Source: Bryobacterales bacterium (GTDB taxonomy: Bacteria > Acidobacteriota > Terriglobia > Bryobacterales > Bryobacteraceae). From it: a DNA stretch of 11,960 nucleotides. Location: NCBI GenBank assembly GCA_025456495.1, contig JALOKO010000057.1:1-11960 (forward strand), given 5' to 3'. Of this stretch, positions 1-6,929 are shown piece by piece; positions within the stretch are counted from its first letter, which is position 1, and each line of letters starts with the position of its first letter. The notes beneath the pieces were generated by a model. It was not told the origin of the DNA. It did not search any database and saw only the letters and a list, made by a program, of their open reading frames with translations. Position numbers and translations under genes: made by a program.

Positions 1-280
1 CGGTGCGCACCGCGACGGCCAGTTCCAGCAGCGCCTGCAGCGCCGTGCGGTCGAGCGTCCCCTGCGTGCCGCCGCCGGCGGCGGCGTTGATCGACACCCG
101 GCCCTCCACCTTGCCGCGGCCGACCCGGGCCGCGACCATCTCGCGCATCGGCTGCTCGAACGCGCGGACTTCCTCGGGCACGCGGAACTGCAGGTCGAGG
201 AAGCGGTTGTTGACCGCCCTGAACTCCAGCGTGAACACGCCCTGCGGAAGCTCGCGCGTGGCCACTGCGTAGCCGGTCAT
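1..280 (-). CDS. yicC: YicC family endoribonuclease, N-terminal part (runs off left edge)
   Basis: About 93 N-terminal residues of a YicC/YloC family protein are visible, reading leftward off the window. They begin MTGYAVATRELPQG and continue with FRAVNNRFLDLQFRVPEE and RGKVEGRVS, the hallmark blocks of the YicC N-terminal domain. E. coli YicC is a cytoplasmic endoribonuclease linked to small-RNA turnover; the full protein is about 290 residues, so two thirds lies outside. The start at 280 is chosen because the family opens MTGYA or MxxSMTGYA. An in-frame ATG at 301 (MAGRISSMTGYA) is an alternative, and neither has a strong Shine-Dalgarno. The wording of the N-terminus is closest to betaproteobacterial YicC as I remember it. 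Base composition is much more GC-rich than the rest of the window, so this piece may not come from the same genome. Family call very likely; origin inferred. Confidence 0.85.
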   Translation of the reverse strand, partial: MTGYAVATRELPQGVFTLEFRAVNNRFLDLQFRVPEEVRAFEQPMREMVAARVGRGKVEGRVSINAAAGGGTQGTLDRTALQALLELAVAVRT

Positions 281-825
281 GCTGCTGATCCTGCCTGCCA
301 TCTGTCCGTCCCGGGGCGGTGCCCAGATCGATGCGGGGGTTGTAACCCGTCACGCCAGCGCAGACAATCCGCGCCGTGCGGGGACGATAGCACAGCGCCC
401 CGCCGGACCCGACCCCGATGCCCATGCCCCGATGACTCCACCGCCTTCCCTGCCCCCATCCACTTCTCGCCGAAGGCTGCGGCGTTGGCGTCGTTCTCCA
501 GAATGACCGGCGCCTCCACCAATTCGCTCAACAGGTCCCGCATGGGGTAGTTCTTCATGGTGGGCAGGTTGGGCGAATCGGTGATGAGGCCCTTTTCCAT
601 GTGAATGAAGCCGGGCACGCCGACACCGATGCCCAGCAATCCGGCGCGTCCGTGAACCTCGCGCAATTGCTTGATGGCGCTGGCGATGCTTTCCAGTACG
701 GCCTGATTGCCGCGGATCCCATTGGTGGGGCCTTCGATCTGTTCGATGATGACGCCGTCCCTGTCAATCGCAGCAGCCCGCAGGTTCGTGCCGCCCAAAT
801 CCACCCCAATTGCGTAATGCCTCAT
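277..825 (-). CDS. ROK-family sugar kinase, N-terminal half only; frame lost at about position 445
   Basis: Residues 1-127 are a clear ROK-family protein (glucokinase/transcriptional repressor fold). The phosphate-binding motif GVDLGGTN lies at 7-14, GIGVGVPGF at about 65-73, and ENDANAAAFGEKWMGAGK at 110-127 carries the catalytic Asp (D112). Family members then continue with a LTLGTGxGGG block and a zinc motif CxCGxxGC to about 300 residues. Here, after GAGK (about position 445), the reading becomes Arg/Gly/His-rich text with no family resemblance and runs on to a TGA at 277 only because the DNA is GC-rich. That TGA overlaps the yicC ATG by chance of frame. With its C-terminal lobe missing, the product should not be an active kinase. 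ATG at 825 is used because GVDLGG follows immediately; upstream there is only a weak GAG. Whether this is a real deletion or a chimeric assembly cannot be told from sequence alone. Confidence 0.75.
   Translation of the reverse strand: MRHYAIGVDLGGTNLRAAAIDRDGVIIEQIEGPTNGIRGNQAVLESIASAIKQLREVHGRAGLLGIGVGVPGFIHMEKGLITDSPNLPTMKNYPMRDLLSELVEAPVILENDANAAAFGEKWMGAGKAVESSGHGHRGRVRRGAVLSSPHGADCLRWRDGLQPPHRSGHRPGTDRWQAGSAA
384..392 (-). promoter_or_regulatory. Candidate extended -10 for yicC
   Basis: On the minus strand the sequence reads TGC-TATCGT about 100 bases before the yicC start, an extended -10 shape (TGn plus a TAnnnT hexamer). No good -35 lies 17 bases upstream. The bases between here and yicC show no conserved coding signal, so a leader of roughly 95 bases is plausible. 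Weak evidence, based on appearance only. Confidence 0.25.
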
Positions 826-834
826 TCGCTCAGA

Positions 835-843
835 ATTCTAGCA
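835..843 (-). promoter_or_regulatory. Extended -10 element abutting the ROK start
   Basis: The minus strand reads TGC-TAGAAT, five of six matches to TATAAT with the TGn extension. Only nine bases separate the hexamer from the ATG at 825, so transcription would start about two or three bases before the ATG. That implies a leaderless or nearly leaderless mRNA, which fits the absence of a strong Shine-Dalgarno. No convincing -35 is seen (TTCGGC at 861-866 would need a 20-base spacer). Confidence 0.4.
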
Positions 844-1176
844 AATCGGCCGGGATGCGAGCCGAAGGAGCAGCCCCTTGATTGCGACGGGCAGCATCGT
901 GGAACCGGCCCCTAGGGCAAACCCCACGCCCCTTCCAAAGAAGGCTGGCCAATAATCTGACGGACGCCGGCTGCTGCATTCCAGGCAGACTGCGCTTGAT
1001 GACACTACAATACGGACGGTCAATTCGCGCCTTGTTGCTGAAGGGCTGTCAACCAATTCACGGCAGCTTGGCCTGGCCGGGAAACCTAGCGGGATCGTGG
1101 GCTGCATCCACGGCAGTCACGTTCCGCACAACGGCCGGCAGCACGACAGAACATGCACCCGCCCTCTGCCTTGCTG

Positions 1177-1210
1177 CCGGTCAGGCGGCTTCCCCGGTCA
1201 GGCGGCTTCC
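1177..1210. repeat. Perfect 17-bp tandem duplication
   Basis: The 17-mer CCGGTCAGGCGGCTTCC occurs twice back to back with no spacer and no mismatch (1177-1193 and 1194-1210). It lies six bases beyond the stop of the leftward DUF6528 gene, in its 3' flank. A unit this short and exact is most simply a recent slippage duplication. It does not form a terminator-like hairpin. Confidence 0.8.
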
Positions 1211-1216
1211 GTGGCG

Positions 1217-2143
1217 CTACACCCAGCGTGCTTTGTAGAGTCGTTGTCCGGGGCTTTGCACCACTCCCTCGGGCGACAGAAAACGCAAGTCGAAAGTCCA
1301 CCAGACGCCTTCATCAGCGCGGACGTAAGCCAGCTGTCCGGACTGCCGATGAAGGCTGATCGACTTTACGTGCGGCATCGCACCCAGTGTCGGGTGTGGT
1401 GTCAGGTCCCGCGTGTCCTTTCGAAAGACAAGCACCTGCGTGCCGGTGCTAACGAAGAGTTCGTCGTCCGAGGCGCCTGGGGACAGCTCATGCCCGCCAC
1501 GGCTGGGCAACCGGGACGCCTGCAGTTTTCGCAAGGGGAATTCCTTCTGGCTTGCGTCGAAGGCATATTCGTCCACGGTGTCCATCCCCAGGGCGTACAG
1601 TACGCCGCGCACCTCGTCCCACTCCACGCCGTGCGCGGAGTAAAGCGGGACGCGGAACAGCTCCCGTTCGGGCTGTCCGCGATGAAAGAGCAGCACCGCA
1701 TTCCCCTCTTGATGGGTGGAAGCGGCAACAGCCAAATGGCCGTCTGGCAGCAGACAGGCAGAGTGCGCATTGGGCGCCTTGGCATAGAAGGTGGTCTGGT
1801 GGCTATCGCGACGAAAGATGGCCACGCCGCCCGCTGAAGAGGTCACCAACACAGACTCGCCATTGTCGATCAGCTTACAGTCGTCGGTGGTGGCGAATGG
1901 AGTTAGCGCATAGGATGCGGGCAATCCCGGGCTTCGCTCCGGGCGCCAGGCGCGCACGTCATCCCATTGAAGCGATCCGCCGGCCATCCGCAAAGCGGCG
2001 TCATACACGGCGTTGCCACCACACAGCAGCATCCGTCGGGGAGCCGCCTGCTGGCTGGCGATCCGTGGCGTCATGCCGACACTACCGGCAACTGTCAGCA
2101 GCGAAAGCAGGCTTCTGCGATCCATCAGGGTGAGGTTGTTCAT
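1217..2143 (-). CDS. Exported DUF6528-family beta-propeller protein
   Basis: A 308-residue protein of unknown function resembling the DUF6528 family. The anchors are a lone CGGNAVYDA block after the signal (about 41-49), a W-x-W-P-like section WRPERSPGLP, LVTSSAGGVA, NAHSACLLPDGHLAVA, AHGVEWDE...LYALG, GGHELSP, HVKSIS and a closing LYKARW. The spaced repeats suggest a beta-propeller that displays or binds something, not a known enzyme; no catalytic set is evident. The N-terminus MDRRSLLSLLTVAGSVGM (from residue 7) looks like a Tat-type signal, so the protein is probably exported. The start at 2143 is preferred over an upstream frame extension because a perfect AGGAGG lies six bases before it. 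It is divergent from an AraC regulator, which may control it. Family assignment is from memory of conserved motifs; the role is unknown. Confidence 0.75.
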   Translation of the reverse strand: MNNLTLMDRRSLLSLLTVAGSVGMTPRIASQQAAPRRMLLCGGNAVYDAALRMAGGSLQWDDVRAWRPERSPGLPASYALTPFATTDDCKLIDNGESVLVTSSAGGVAIFRRDSHQTTFYAKAPNAHSACLLPDGHLAVAASTHQEGNAVLLFHRGQPERELFRVPLYSAHGVEWDEVRGVLYALGMDTVDEYAFDASQKEFPLRKLQASRLPSRGGHELSPGASDDELFVSTGTQVLVFRKDTRDLTPHPTLGAMPHVKSISLHRQSGQLAYVRADEGVWWTFDLRFLSPEGVVQSPGQRLYKARWV

Positions 2144-2149
2144 GACTGG

Positions 2150-2175
2150 CCTCCTCAGTGGAGGGTATGCCCTCC
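2150..2175 (-). promoter_or_regulatory. Overlapping alternative hairpins covering the DUF6528 ribosome-binding site
   Basis: In the minus-strand transcript the order is GGAGGG-CAUA-CCCUCC-ACUGA-GGAGG, then CCAGUC and AUG. The middle CCUCC can pair with the upstream GGAGGG (six base pairs, four-base loop) or with the Shine-Dalgarno GGAGG (five base pairs, five-base loop), but not both. The first hairpin exposes the ribosome-binding site and the second hides it. The pairing is read directly from sequence; any regulatory use is inferred. Confidence 0.45.
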
Positions 2176-2198
2176 AGCTTGCCAGATACAAGGGATGC

Positions 2199-2268
2199 TG
2201 TGACCGTGTCTGTCACTTAGTGAACGAGGGGCGCCATCGCGTGTCTCCGCGCGCTGGACCAAGTGACA
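2199..2268. promoter_or_regulatory. Cluster of GTGA half-sites in the divergent AraC/DUF6528 spacer
   Basis: The 227-bp spacer between the two divergent genes holds GTGAC (2200-2204), GTCAC (2212-2216), AGTGA (2219-2223) and AAGTGACA (2261-2268). They form three symmetries: GTGAC-N7-GTCAC, the 11-bp palindrome TCACT-T-AGTGA (2213-2223), and the exact inverted pair TGTCACTT (2211-2218) with AAGTGACA. Read leftward, GTGACA of this cluster is also five of six to a -35 for the DUF6528 gene, though its -10 is poor. A regulator site is plausible, perhaps for the adjacent AraC protein. The TGTGA to TCAC gap of nine bases does not fit a CRP site. Confidence 0.4.
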
Positions 2269-2340
2269 TTTGCTGTACCCGGATTTCCCCCAGGGCGCCT
2301 TCATGCGAATGACAGATTTCGTTAGGCTGCGCAGGGAAAC

Positions 2341-2349
2341 TGCTAGTGT
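2341..2349 (+). promoter_or_regulatory. Candidate extended -10 for the AraC-family gene
   Basis: The sequence reads TGC-TAGTGT, an extended -10 shape, 21 bases before the ATG at 2371. TTAGGC at 2322-2327 could act as a poor -35 with a 16-base spacer. A GAGAG stretch about nine bases before the ATG can serve as ribosome-binding site. Weak but positioned sensibly. Confidence 0.3.
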
Positions 2350-2370
2350 CTGAATCGAGAGAGCAAACAG

Positions 2371-3285
2371 ATGTTACCAGCCCCATCCAAGCCGATCTTC
2401 AATCGCTTCATATCCAGCGCGGGCAGCGACTTCGTGATGCAACACTTTCGATACGCCAAGCCGTTTCATCTGCCCAGCCGCCGTAGTCCGGAATACGTCA
2501 TCCTCATCTGCTGGCAAGGGAGAATCGAGATCGTCGAGGACGGCCGGATTCGGCATTTGTCCCAGGGCGAGATGATGATTTCCAATCCGGACCTACAAAG
2601 GCAGACTGCCTACCTTCCCTGCGCCCCAGGATCGTCTCCAGCGCTTGCGGAGCCGGAGTGTTGCGAAGGATGGGCGTTGATGATCAGCCGCTTCCAGATG
2701 TCCTCGCTGGTTCGAGAAACCGGGGTGATGGACGGCGGACATTCTCCAAGATTTTTCGGGAAGTCGCCGGCCGGCCACCTCTCCGATGCCACCAGACGAG
2801 CGCTGGAGATCGCGCAACAGCAACGACCAGGCACCGACTCGTATCTCCACTCATGGCTTCACCAGTTCGCGATGGAAGTTCTGTGGACCTGGCCTTCCGA
2901 GGGAGTGCACGCGTCCCGGCTTCATCCATGTGAGGCGTTACCACGAAGCACCTTCATCCGTGCGGTGGAGTTCATGCAGCAATCGCGGAAAGACACCTTT
3001 GGAGTGGAAGAATTGGGGCGATTTCTGGGAATGAGTCCGCCGATGATGCGTCGCCGGATGCACGCCTCAACGGGTCGGGCGCCGTTGCAACTGTTCAACG
3101 ACGTGCTTGCCCAACGGGCACGAGGGCTGCTCGCCACTCCGTCCAGTTCCGTCAAGGAGGTCGCCTATGATCTGGGATTCTCTTCGGTAAGCCAGTTCTC
3201 GCACTTCTTTCGTCGGATGACCGCAACAACTCCCACCGCTTTCCAGGACGAGATCGTTCGGCTACGTGCGGGCCGTCTGGGATGA
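2371..3285 (+). CDS. AraC/XylS-family transcriptional regulator
   Basis: A 304-residue cytoplasmic DNA-binding regulator. The C-terminal 100 residues carry the two helix-turn-helix units of the AraC family. The first is at about 208-232 (DTFGVEELGRFLGMSPPMMRRRM). The second, better conserved one is at about 260-292, with VKEVAYDLGFSS followed by QFSHFFRRMTATTPTAFQ, the usual signature end. The N-terminal part (about 25-85) is compatible with a cupin-like ligand-sensing domain, including a WQGRIEIVEDGR turn and LSQGEMMI strand, but no ligand can be named. Length is normal for the family. It is divergent from the DUF6528 gene and 251 bases upstream of the receptor on the same strand, so local control of one or both is likely, as is common for AraC proteins. 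ATG at 2371 is supported by a GAGAG Shine-Dalgarno. Confidence 0.9.
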   Translation: MLPAPSKPIFNRFISSAGSDFVMQHFRYAKPFHLPSRRSPEYVILICWQGRIEIVEDGRIRHLSQGEMMISNPDLQRQTAYLPCAPGSSPALAEPECCEGWALMISRFQMSSLVRETGVMDGGHSPRFFGKSPAGHLSDATRRALEIAQQQRPGTDSYLHSWLHQFAMEVLWTWPSEGVHASRLHPCEALPRSTFIRAVEFMQQSRKDTFGVEELGRFLGMSPPMMRRRMHASTGRAPLQLFNDVLAQRARGLLATPSSSVKEVAYDLGFSSVSQFSHFFRRMTATTPTAFQDEIVRLRAGRLG

Positions 3286-3328
3286 TGCAAACGCTTAGAA
3301 CGCCGCTCATCTTTACCGAAATCGTCAA

Positions 3329-3357
3329 TTTATTTACGGTATTGAAGGAAATATATT
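3329..3357 (+). promoter_or_regulatory. Candidate promoter for the TonB-dependent receptor
   Basis: The 251-bp stretch between the AraC stop and the receptor start contains no gene. Its most AT-rich part has TTTATT (3329-3334) and TATATT (3352-3357) separated by 17 bases. The -10 matches five of six, the -35 only three of six. If used, the receptor mRNA would have a leader of about 170 bases. Low confidence; other starts within the leader are possible. Confidence 0.3.
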
Positions 3358-3436
3358 CGTTAACATGAAGGTAGTAACGTGAGCTTCCGGATGCCGCTTA
3401 TGAGTTTCACCCGGTGCGCACGTTACCATGCCAGTG

Positions 3437-3450
3437 GAACATTTTTGTTC
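3437..3450. repeat. Inverted repeat GAACA-TTTT-TGTTC in the receptor leader
   Basis: A perfect 5-bp inverted repeat with a four-base T loop, about 86 bases before the receptor start. It could be a small operator or simply an RNA hairpin in the leader. The arms are short enough to arise by chance. Confidence 0.3.
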
Positions 3451-3536
3451 TGCCGTGCTCCTTGGTGAACTACTCATCTTGTTTCGAGATCAGTAGTTTT
3501 CCAGACCAGTGTGTTTCCACCAAAGAGGGTCATCCC

Positions 3537-6500
3537 ATGCGGAATACGTCCTATTTACGTCACAGGTACGCTTTCACGTTACAGGTGTGTATCATTCTAT
3601 GCACCGTATGTGTACTTTTCACCGGAAGGGCCGGCGGACAAACGACAGAATGGAGCGGGTTGGTCACTGACCCGTCGCAGGCAGCCATCGTGGGAGCCAC
3701 CGTCGAAGTGACCAACACAGGCACGGGTGTCGTTACCCGCACCACGACAAATGCGGCAGGCTTCTACGTATTCCCCAATCTGACTCCCGCCACCTATAGC
3801 CTGAACGTTTCGCAGGCAGGCTTTCGATCGTATCGGCAAGTAGGTGTGGTGCTGGCGACGGCGGATCGTAAGCGTCTTGACGTCCAAATTCAAGTGGGAA
3901 GCGTCGAGGAGCGCGTAGAGGTCGTCGCGGATGCGACGATGCTACAGCTTAGCAGTGCGGAGTTCGGATCTACGGTTGCAGCGAGAGAGTACGACCGGCT
4001 GCCGCAAATTCAATTGAACCGGATGCGATCGCCGGCCACCTTCCTCTATCTGAGTCCTGGCGTTCTGGGCAACGTGAACAACAACGGCCGCGATAACGTT
4101 GCCGCATCGAACCAGATCCAGATCAACGGCAGCGGCAAGTTTACGAACGAGATCTATCTTGATGGCCTTCCGGGCCGCACGAACTTCAATGAGGTAGCGC
4201 CTCCGGTGGATGCTGTCTCTGAGTTCAAGCTGCAGGCGAACCAGCTCTCCGCCGAGTACGGCAACACAGGTTCTGCCGTTGTGGCCTTCACATTGAAATC
4301 GGGCACAAATGCTCTGCATGGTACGGCATTCAACATCTTCCGAAACGAAAAACTGGATGCACGCAGCTTCCTGGCGCCCAATCGCGCGCCGCTGCGGCAG
4401 AACGAATTCGGGCTCACCGTTGGCGGACCTGTGTTGATTCCGAAATTCTATGACGGTCGCGACAAGACTTTCTTCTTCTTCAGTTACAGCGGTTCCCGCA
4501 AGAGGGGCTTGGACCAGGTGTTCCGGCGACGGGTAGCCACCCCGCAACAGATCACTGGAGACTTTGAGGGCCAGCGCATCGTATTCGATCCCGCCACCAC
4601 CACTGCCACCGGGACCGGATTTACGCGGACGCCGTTCACCAACAACCAGATCCCCACGAACCGGATTGATCCGGTTGCGGCGCGCGTCGCTGCCCTGTTG
4701 CCACCGCCAAATCTCACCGGGGCCGGCTCCTTGAATTACCAGGCATTCGCCGGGGAGCGTCTCCTTGACCCGGATGTATTCACCGGACGCGTTGACCACG
4801 CGCCCTCCGGGACCCAGCGCATGTACGTCACCTACAATCGCACGGATATCCCACGGCAGAACATTACGTCGCCAATGGAGGATCCGTTCAGCGACAGAAC
4901 TCTGCAGATGATTACAAGCCACACCGTGCGCGGTAACCATGATTGGGTATTGTCTCCGAATGTGTTGAATACCTTCCTGGTGGGCTATAACTATTTCCGC
5001 AATCCCTTTTCGGGGTTTTTCGCCAATCAGGGCTTCGCCGAACGCTTCGGCCTGCGAGGCATTATTGGCGATACCTTCCCAACGTTTAGCTTTACTGATG
5101 GCTATGCGCCATTGGGGCGCAACTCATCGTCTGACGGCACCGAAGGCGCCCTCATTTTCAAAAACACGACAAGCCTCACACTGAATCGCCATGTGATTAA
5201 GGTTGGCGCGGAATACCGCCACAACTACAGTACTTCGGTCGCGGCGGATAATACCGCAGGCGCCTATGCGTTTAACGCTCTGGGGACGGCAAACCCAGGA
5301 CAGGGCGCCACGACTGGTGATGGCTTTGCGAGCTTTCTGCTAGGTCAGGTTCACTCCGGCTCAATGAACTTTCCCTTCTCCACCAGCGTCCGACGGCCTT
5401 ACATGGGAATCTTCTTCCAGGATGACTTCCGCGCCACCAACCGGCTGACCCTGAACCTGGGCTTCCGCTATGAAGTGAGCTTCGCCCCATGGGAACTGGA
5501 CAACCGCTACGTGCTGGTAGACCTCCAAACTCCCAACCCGGCGGCGGGAAACCGTCCTGGCGCAGCAATCTTCGCCGGCAGCGGTCCGCAACTGGCAGGT
5601 CAACGACGCCTCTTGCAGACCAACTATGGCGCAGTTGGACCACGGTTCGGTTTCGCTTATTCCTTGCGGCCCCGCACTGTGCTGCGTGGAGGCTACGGCA
5701 TCTTCTATGGGGACCCTGGCGTGGGGATCGTTACGACGGGGCTTCGACAGATTGTGAACCTCCAGTCGTTGGACGCAGGGATCACCCCCGCATTCACTTT
5801 GGCCGAAGGATTCCCGGCGGTCTCGAGCGCGGCTCCTCAGCCGAACCCAGGCCTGCTGAACGGGCTGGCGGTGACGGCGCGCAACGGAACGGTGAACCGT
5901 CCGCCTCGCACCCAGAACTGGAGCCTGTCGTTGCAGCAGGAGCTTGCCCAGGACTGGATGGTGGAACTGAACTACGTGGCCAACCATACCACGGGGGCTA
6001 CAAACCCAGGCCTCACAAACATCAATCAGGTAGACGCCAGCAACCTCAGCTTGGGCTCGCTGCTCACGCAGCAGGTCACATCGACGGCAGCACGCCAGGC
6101 GGGCATTCCGATTCCTTATGAAGGATTTCGCGGGAGCGTCGCCCAAGCCTTGCGACCCTTTCCGCAGTACCTTACGGTTACTGAGCAAGCAGCCAAGGCC
6201 GGCCGCAGTTTTTACAACGGCGCCAGTGCCCGTCTGCGCAAGCGCTTCTCACGCGGGCTACAGTTTGAAGCCAGTTACACTTGGTCAAGGAATCTGGGCT
6301 ATTCCAATCCCGGAGAGGCAGGCTTTGGAACCACCAACAACGTGCTTCAGGATGATGGGAACCGGCGTCTGGAATGGTCGTTACTGCCCAATGATGTTAC
6401 GCACGCCGTGGTGGGCTTCTGGACCTACGATCTGCCCGTCGGCAAAGGAAAGCGCTGGGGTGGCTGGCAGCTCTCAGGCATTCATCGCTACCAGAGCGGA

Positions 6501-6920
6501 GTGCCGCTGTCGATTTTCACCACCAATACCCTGCCCATCTTCAACCGCGTCCTGCGGCCGGATGCGGTGCCTGGAGTGGACCGGCCCACTGGCATTTCCT
6601 TAGGTGATTTCCAACCGGGCATTGACCGTCGCATCAACCCCGACGCGTTTACTCTCCCAGGCGCCTTCCGGTTTGGAACGGCAGCGCCAACCTATAATGA
6701 CATCCGAAACTTCCCTGTACTGAATGAGGACTTTTCGCTCATCAAAAACACTCGAATTACAGAGTCTACATCGATTGAACTTTCCACCCAGTTCATCAAC
6801 GCATTAAACCGACATCGCTTCGCCGATATCAATGTGAACCGCAACACTCCGTTATTCGGACAGGCATCCGGGTCGAATTTGGGACGGATCATTACGCTGG
6901 GTGCGAAGATTCGATTCTAG
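3537..6920 (+). CDS. Oar-like TonB-dependent outer-membrane receptor with carboxypeptidase-regulatory-like domain
   Basis: A 1127-residue outer-membrane transporter of the acidobacterial Oar/SusC-like kind. Domains in order: hydrophobic signal peptide (1 to about 34, ending GRAGG before QTT); a carboxypeptidase-regulatory-like beta-sandwich (about 38-120, GLVTDPSQAAIVGATVEV, then NAAGFYVFPNLTPATYSL); a plug (about 140-260, INGSGKFTNEIYLDGLPG, then VSEFKLQANQLSAEYGNTGS); and a long beta-barrel to the C-terminus. The chain ends LGAKIRF, with the terminal Phe expected by the outer-membrane assembly machinery. Such receptors import large ligands using TonB/ExbBD energy; the substrate cannot be read here. 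No TonB box is obvious and no SusD lipoprotein lies beside it. ATG at 3537 is preferred to one at 3414 because GAGGG sits seven bases upstream and the signal peptide then begins at once. The phosphoesterase 103 bases downstream may be read through from it. Confidence 0.9.
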   Translation: MRNTSYLRHRYAFTLQVCIILCTVCVLFTGRAGGQTTEWSGLVTDPSQAAIVGATVEVTNTGTGVVTRTTTNAAGFYVFPNLTPATYSLNVSQAGFRSYRQVGVVLATADRKRLDVQIQVGSVEERVEVVADATMLQLSSAEFGSTVAAREYDRLPQIQLNRMRSPATFLYLSPGVLGNVNNNGRDNVAASNQIQINGSGKFTNEIYLDGLPGRTNFNEVAPPVDAVSEFKLQANQLSAEYGNTGSAVVAFTLKSGTNALHGTAFNIFRNEKLDARSFLAPNRAPLRQNEFGLTVGGPVLIPKFYDGRDKTFFFFSYSGSRKRGLDQVFRRRVATPQQITGDFEGQRIVFDPATTTATGTGFTRTPFTNNQIPTNRIDPVAARVAALLPPPNLTGAGSLNYQAFAGERLLDPDVFTGRVDHAPSGTQRMYVTYNRTDIPRQNITSPMEDPFSDRTLQMITSHTVRGNHDWVLSPNVLNTFLVGYNYFRNPFSGFFANQGFAERFGLRGIIGDTFPTFSFTDGYAPLGRNSSSDGTEGALIFKNTTSLTLNRHVIKVGAEYRHNYSTSVAADNTAGAYAFNALGTANPGQGATTGDGFASFLLGQVHSGSMNFPFSTSVRRPYMGIFFQDDFRATNRLTLNLGFRYEVSFAPWELDNRYVLVDLQTPNPAAGNRPGAAIFAGSGPQLAGQRRLLQTNYGAVGPRFGFAYSLRPRTVLRGGYGIFYGDPGVGIVTTGLRQIVNLQSLDAGITPAFTLAEGFPAVSSAAPQPNPGLLNGLAVTARNGTVNRPPRTQNWSLSLQQELAQDWMVELNYVANHTTGATNPGLTNINQVDASNLSLGSLLTQQVTSTAARQAGIPIPYEGFRGSVAQALRPFPQYLTVTEQAAKAGRSFYNGASARLRKRFSRGLQFEASYTWSRNLGYSNPGEAGFGTTNNVLQDDGNRRLEWSLLPNDVTHAVVGFWTYDLPVGKGKRWGGWQLSGIHRYQSGVPLSIFTTNTLPIFNRVLRPDAVPGVDRPTGISLGDFQPGIDRRINPDAFTLPGAFRFGTAAPTYNDIRNFPVLNEDFSLIKNTRITESTSIELSTQFINALNRHRFADINVNRNTPLFGQASGSNLGRIITLGAKIRF

Positions 6921-6929
6921 GGATTGCGC

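Larger units (their letters stand above)
826..1216. other. 390-bp spacer, no gene recognised
   Basis: Between the ROK start and the DUF6528 stop no open frame on either strand reads like a protein: frames are short, Arg/Ser/Pro-rich and lack ribosome-binding sites. The ROK -10 lies at its left edge and a 17-bp tandem duplication at its right edge. No strong terminator hairpin was found for the leftward-reading DUF6528 gene. Confidence 0.5.

Noticed and set aside
277..280. ATGA overlap of the ROK reading-frame stop with the yicC start, as in translational coupling
   Set aside because: The ROK frame is already out of register with its homology before this point, so the overlap is incidental to GC-rich DNA without stops.
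1001..1016. TACAAT as a plus-strand -10 in the 826-1216 spacer
   Set aside because: No -35 at a suitable distance and no plus-strand gene downstream for it to serve.
838..1107. An 89-codon minus-strand frame in the spacer upstream of the ROK gene
   Set aside because: No Shine-Dalgarno, no recognisable motif, low-complexity Arg/Ser/Pro composition, and it would cover the ROK promoter element.
1097..1837. A 246-codon plus-strand frame over the DUF6528 gene
   Set aside because: The minus strand carries a coherent protein with signal peptide, perfect SD and family motifs; the plus frame shows no family features.
2199..2217. CRP-like site TGTGA...TCACT
   Set aside because: The gap between half-sites is nine bases, not the six required by CRP/FNR-type consensus sites.
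3942..4940. A 332-codon open frame antisense to the TonB-dependent receptor
   Set aside because: It mirrors the receptor's codon bias, has no recognisable domains or ribosome-binding site, and the sense strand is an intact conserved gene.
5361..6188. A 275-codon antisense frame in the receptor barrel
   Set aside because: It is Arg/Gln/Val-rich text without domains, a shadow of the receptor frame.
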